Source: JAGOUB01 sp964648045
GTDB lineage: Bacteria > Patescibacteriota > Gracilibacteria > Peribacterales > Peribacteraceae
Assembly (NCBI GenBank): GCA_964648045.1
Contig: CAZYNU010000038.1
Coordinates: 1-7,714 of the forward strand
Length of the DNA: 7,714 nt
Reading direction: 5' to 3'
Shown here: one piece after another, positions 6,015 to 7,714 of the stretch
Numbering within the stretch: the stretch's first letter is position 1
Layout of the letters: each line of letters opens with the position of its first letter
Translations under genes and position numbers: made by a program
The notes under the pieces: generated by a model
What the model was told of the DNA's origin: nothing
Database searches by the model: none
The model's input: the letters and a program-made list of their open reading frames with translations, nothing else

Positions 6015-6362
6015 ATGCGCAAGTACTCCCTCCTCTTCGGCGCCCTGGGCGGCGCTCTCGCTGGTTATTTGTTCAGCAACGATAAGCTCCGCAAAGAGCT
6101 GGCCACGGCCAAGACAGCCGACGATGCCAGTAAAATTTTGAGCAAGCACCTGTCGCAGGATGGTAAGAAGATCGGCGGCGAAGTGAAGAAGTTTGTCGAC
6201 AGCGATATGGTCCAAGACAACATGGCCAAGATGAAGACCTACGCCAAGGATTATTTTGAGAAGACGAAGAGCGACGTCGCCGAGATGATGAAGTCGGCTG
6301 AAAAGCAGGCCGTGAAGGAAGGGAAGAAAGCGGTGAAGGCCGTCAAAAAGGCTTTGAAGTAA
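6015..6362 (+). CDS. YtxH-like membrane-anchored coiled protein (115 aa)
   Basis: The protein has one N-terminal membrane helix rich in small residues (LLFGALGGALAGYLF, about 6-20, with G-x-x-x-G spacing). A long charged, helix-prone region follows (about 21-100), then a lysine/alanine tail (KEGKKAVKAVKKALK). A glycine-rich anchor followed by an amphipathic helical tail is the layout of YtxH-domain proteins, small envelope-associated proteins of poorly known function. I chose ATG 6015 because the product then begins directly before the anchor. The same frame is open back to a GTG at 5943, which would add 24 residues without family character. The basic tail could contact nucleic acid or lipid head groups, but that is speculation. 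It lies 73 bases after uvrC and 5 bases before the next gene, so it is probably co-transcribed with that gene. Confidence 0.72.
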   Translation: MRKYSLLFGALGGALAGYLFSNDKLRKELATAKTADDASKILSKHLSQDGKKIGGEVKKFVDSDMVQDNMAKMKTYAKDYFEKTKSDVAEMMKSAEKQAVKEGKKAVKAVKKALK

Positions 6363-6367
6363 AGCGA

Positions 6368-6601
6368 ATGAAGCTCTCGCAGCTCGCCGGCTGGTACGGG
6401 GTCTTGGCGCTTCTTGGCGCTTACGGCCTCGTCAGCTTCGGTGTTGTTCCCGTCGATAGCCTGGCGTACCAGCTGATCAACGTCAGCGGGGCGCTGGGCA
6501 TTGTGGCGGTGGCCATCAGTAAGGGCGACGTGCAGCCCGCCGTCCTGAACTTGGCATGGGCCGGCATTGGTGTGGCGGCCATGGTGCGGCTACTTTTCTG
6601 A
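6368..6601 (+). CDS. CBU_0592-like small membrane protein (77 aa)
   Basis: The 77-residue product is almost entirely membrane: hydrophobic helices at about 7-27, 31-51 and 54-76. The sequence pattern GWYGVLALLGAYGLVSF, then YQLINVSGALGIV, then QPAVLNLAWAGIGV matches what I know of the CBU_0592-like domain, a small three-helix family of unknown function found in many bacteria including uncultured lineages. The ATG lies five bases after the stop of the YtxH-like gene, so translational coupling or an operon is likely; upstream there is only a weak purine stretch. Bases 6403-6422 are a perfect tandem repeat of a 10-mer inside helix 1, with the frame intact. No enzymatic residues are apparent. Confidence 0.75.
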   Translation: MKLSQLAGWYGVLALLGAYGLVSFGVVPVDSLAYQLINVSGALGIVAVAISKGDVQPAVLNLAWAGIGVAAMVRLLF

Positions 6602-6621
6602 CTCCCAAAAAATTGCTGGTG

Positions 6622-6653
6622 CGGACGGATCCACCCGCGCTAGGATCCGTCCG
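6622..6653 (+). repeat. Perfect 11-bp inverted repeat upstream of pyrG
   Basis: Bases 6622-6632 (CGGACGGATCC) are the exact reverse complement of 6643-6653, separated by ten bases. The repeat fills the gap between the membrane gene stop (6601) and the pyrG start region. No T-run follows on the plus strand, so it is not a standard terminator for the upstream genes. A -10-like TAGGAT (6641-6646) overlaps the right arm, so the repeat could be a regulator-binding site or an RNA hairpin at the very 5' end of the pyrG message. Its function is unknown. Confidence 0.7.
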
Positions 6654-6705
6654 ACATCCGATGCCCACTCGCTCTCCCGGTGACAGGCGCGCTTCCCGTT
6701 CGCGA

Positions 6706-7714
6706 ATGCGAAGGAAAGCCGACCCCCGCTTTATCGTGGTGACGGGCGGCGTGTGCAGCAGCTTGGGCAAAGGCATTGCAGCCGCTTCCATCGGTGCCAT
6801 TTTGAAGACCTGCGGCCTCAAAGTTTTCGTCCAGAAGCTTGATCCCTACCTTAATATCGACCCGGGCACGATGAGTCCGTTTCAGCACGGCGAAGTCTTT
6901 GTGACCGACGACGGTGCCGAGACCGACCTGGATTTGGGTCACTATGAGCGTTTTATCGACGAGCCGATGAGCAAGCTTTCTACGGTCACGACCGGTCGCA
7001 TCTACACCGACGTGCTGGCGCGTGAGCGCAAGGGCGAGTTCTTGGGTAAAACCATTCAGGTTGTTCCGCATATCACCGATGCCATTAAGCGTCGCATTAA
7101 GGAAGCTGGTAAGCAGAGCGGTGCCGACGTGGTGATGATCGAGATTGGCGGCACGGCCGGCGACATCGAAGGCGAGCCCTATTTGGAGGCCATTCGCCAG
7201 CTGAAGCGCGAACTTGGTCCCAAGCATCTCTACCATGTCCATCTCACGCTATTGCCGTATTTGGAAGGCAGTAAAGAGCTGAAAACCAAGCCCACGCAGC
7301 ACTCGGTGCGCGAGCTTCGTCGCAATGGCCTGCAGCCCGACATGATCATGGCGCGCGCCGACCACGACATTGATCCGTCGCTGCTCGATAAGATCGCTAA
7401 CTTTTGCGACGTGCCGCGCCACGCGGTGGTGCCTGCGCAGACGCTGCACTCCATCTACGACGTGCCGCTGGCGTTCCAAGAGTACAAGGTTGGTCAGATC
7501 ATCGGCGAGGCGTTGGGCCTTGGCCGTCTCAAGCCCGACATGACCGAATGGGAAGAGGGGAAAGCGCGTTACCTTAAGGCGAAAGACCGCTTCGTCACGG
7601 TGGCGATCGTGGGCAAGTACACCAACTTGGAAGACGCCTATCTCAGCGTGATCGAAGCCATCAAGTCGGCCGCCATCTTCAATGGCCGTCGTGCCAAGAT
7701 GCTTTGGGTGGATA
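6706..7714 (+). CDS. pyrG: CTP synthase, N-terminal part (cut by window end)
   Basis: CTP synthase makes CTP from UTP, ATP and glutamine, the last step of de novo pyrimidine nucleotide synthesis. The 336 residues present cover the synthetase domain and the start of the glutaminase domain. VVTGGVCSSLGKGIAAAS (11-28) is the ATP-binding loop with Lys22. DPYLNIDPGTMSPFQHGEVF and DDGAETDLDLGHYERF (to residue 83) include Asp76, equivalent to E. coli Asp72. IEIGGTAGDIEGEPYLEAIR includes the Mg-binding Glu146. LKTKPTQHSVRELRRNG is the UTP/CTP-binding segment. FVTVAIVGKYTNLEDAYLSV opens the glutaminase domain; its catalytic Cys lies beyond the window. ATG 6706 places the ATP loop where the family has it. 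An in-frame ATG at 6661 would add 15 basic residues, and neither start has a Shine-Dalgarno sequence. Confidence 0.97.
   Translation, partial: MRRKADPRFIVVTGGVCSSLGKGIAAASIGAILKTCGLKVFVQKLDPYLNIDPGTMSPFQHGEVFVTDDGAETDLDLGHYERFIDEPMSKLSTVTTGRIYTDVLARERKGEFLGKTIQVVPHITDAIKRRIKEAGKQSGADVVMIEIGGTAGDIEGEPYLEAIRQLKRELGPKHLYHVHLTLLPYLEGSKELKTKPTQHSVRELRRNGLQPDMIMARADHDIDPSLLDKIANFCDVPRHAVVPAQTLHSIYDVPLAFQEYKVGQIIGEALGLGRLKPDMTEWEEGKARYLKAKDRFVTVAIVGKYTNLEDAYLSVIEAIKSAAIFNGRRAKMLWVD

Noticed and set aside
6403..6422. Perfect tandem 10-mer (CTTGGCGCTT twice)
   Set aside because: It lies inside a membrane helix of a conserved small protein with the frame intact, and Leu/Gly/Ala-rich coding sequence easily gives such repeats.
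6622..6653. Inverted repeat as a terminator for the upstream gene pair
   Set aside because: No T-run follows on the plus strand. On the minus strand a T-run exists only about nine bases beyond, and no minus-strand gene precedes it.
6640..7242. 200-codon minus-strand frame opposite pyrG
   Set aside because: It is the shadow of highly conserved CTP synthase sequence.

Overview
The window is a chromosomal housekeeping stretch from a bacterium using the standard code: TGA closes rplY, hppA, uvrC and the small membrane gene. Most of it is GC-rich, with sampled gene segments at roughly 60-70% GC. I see no RNA gene, CRISPR array, insertion sequence or phage structural gene. A CBU_0592-like membrane protein beside a YtxH-like protein, a UvrC of unusual architecture and a membrane pyrophosphatase would suit an uncultured lineage such as the Patescibacteria (candidate phyla radiation). 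That placement is a guess from gene content only.

Layout. Positions 56-475 (minus) hold an AT-rich (about 39% GC) small membrane protein of unknown function that looks foreign to its neighbours. A strong terminator separates it from rplY (ribosomal protein L25/Ctc, minus). Another strong terminator separates rplY from hppA (membrane-bound H+-translocating pyrophosphatase, minus). hppA is split by a frameshift exactly within its catalytic DX7KXE motif. A short divergent region at about 3515-3577 separates it from a plus-strand run of uvrC, a YtxH-like gene, a CBU_0592-like gene and pyrG, which runs off the right edge.

The main surprise is UvrC. It is a complete excision-repair nuclease (GIY-YIG, four-Cys cluster, UVR, RNase H-like D-D-H triad, HhH), but a whole GNAT acetyltransferase domain is embedded between the first two catalytic aspartates of its C-terminal nuclease domain. 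The other points of interest are the hppA lesion, SD-poor gene starts with TAnnnT boxes close upstream of several of them, and a perfect 11-bp inverted repeat just upstream of pyrG.

The genes do not form one pathway. They cover translation (L25), membrane energetics (PPi-driven proton pumping), DNA repair (UvrC) and pyrimidine nucleotide synthesis (CTP synthase, which also releases Pi and consumes ATP).
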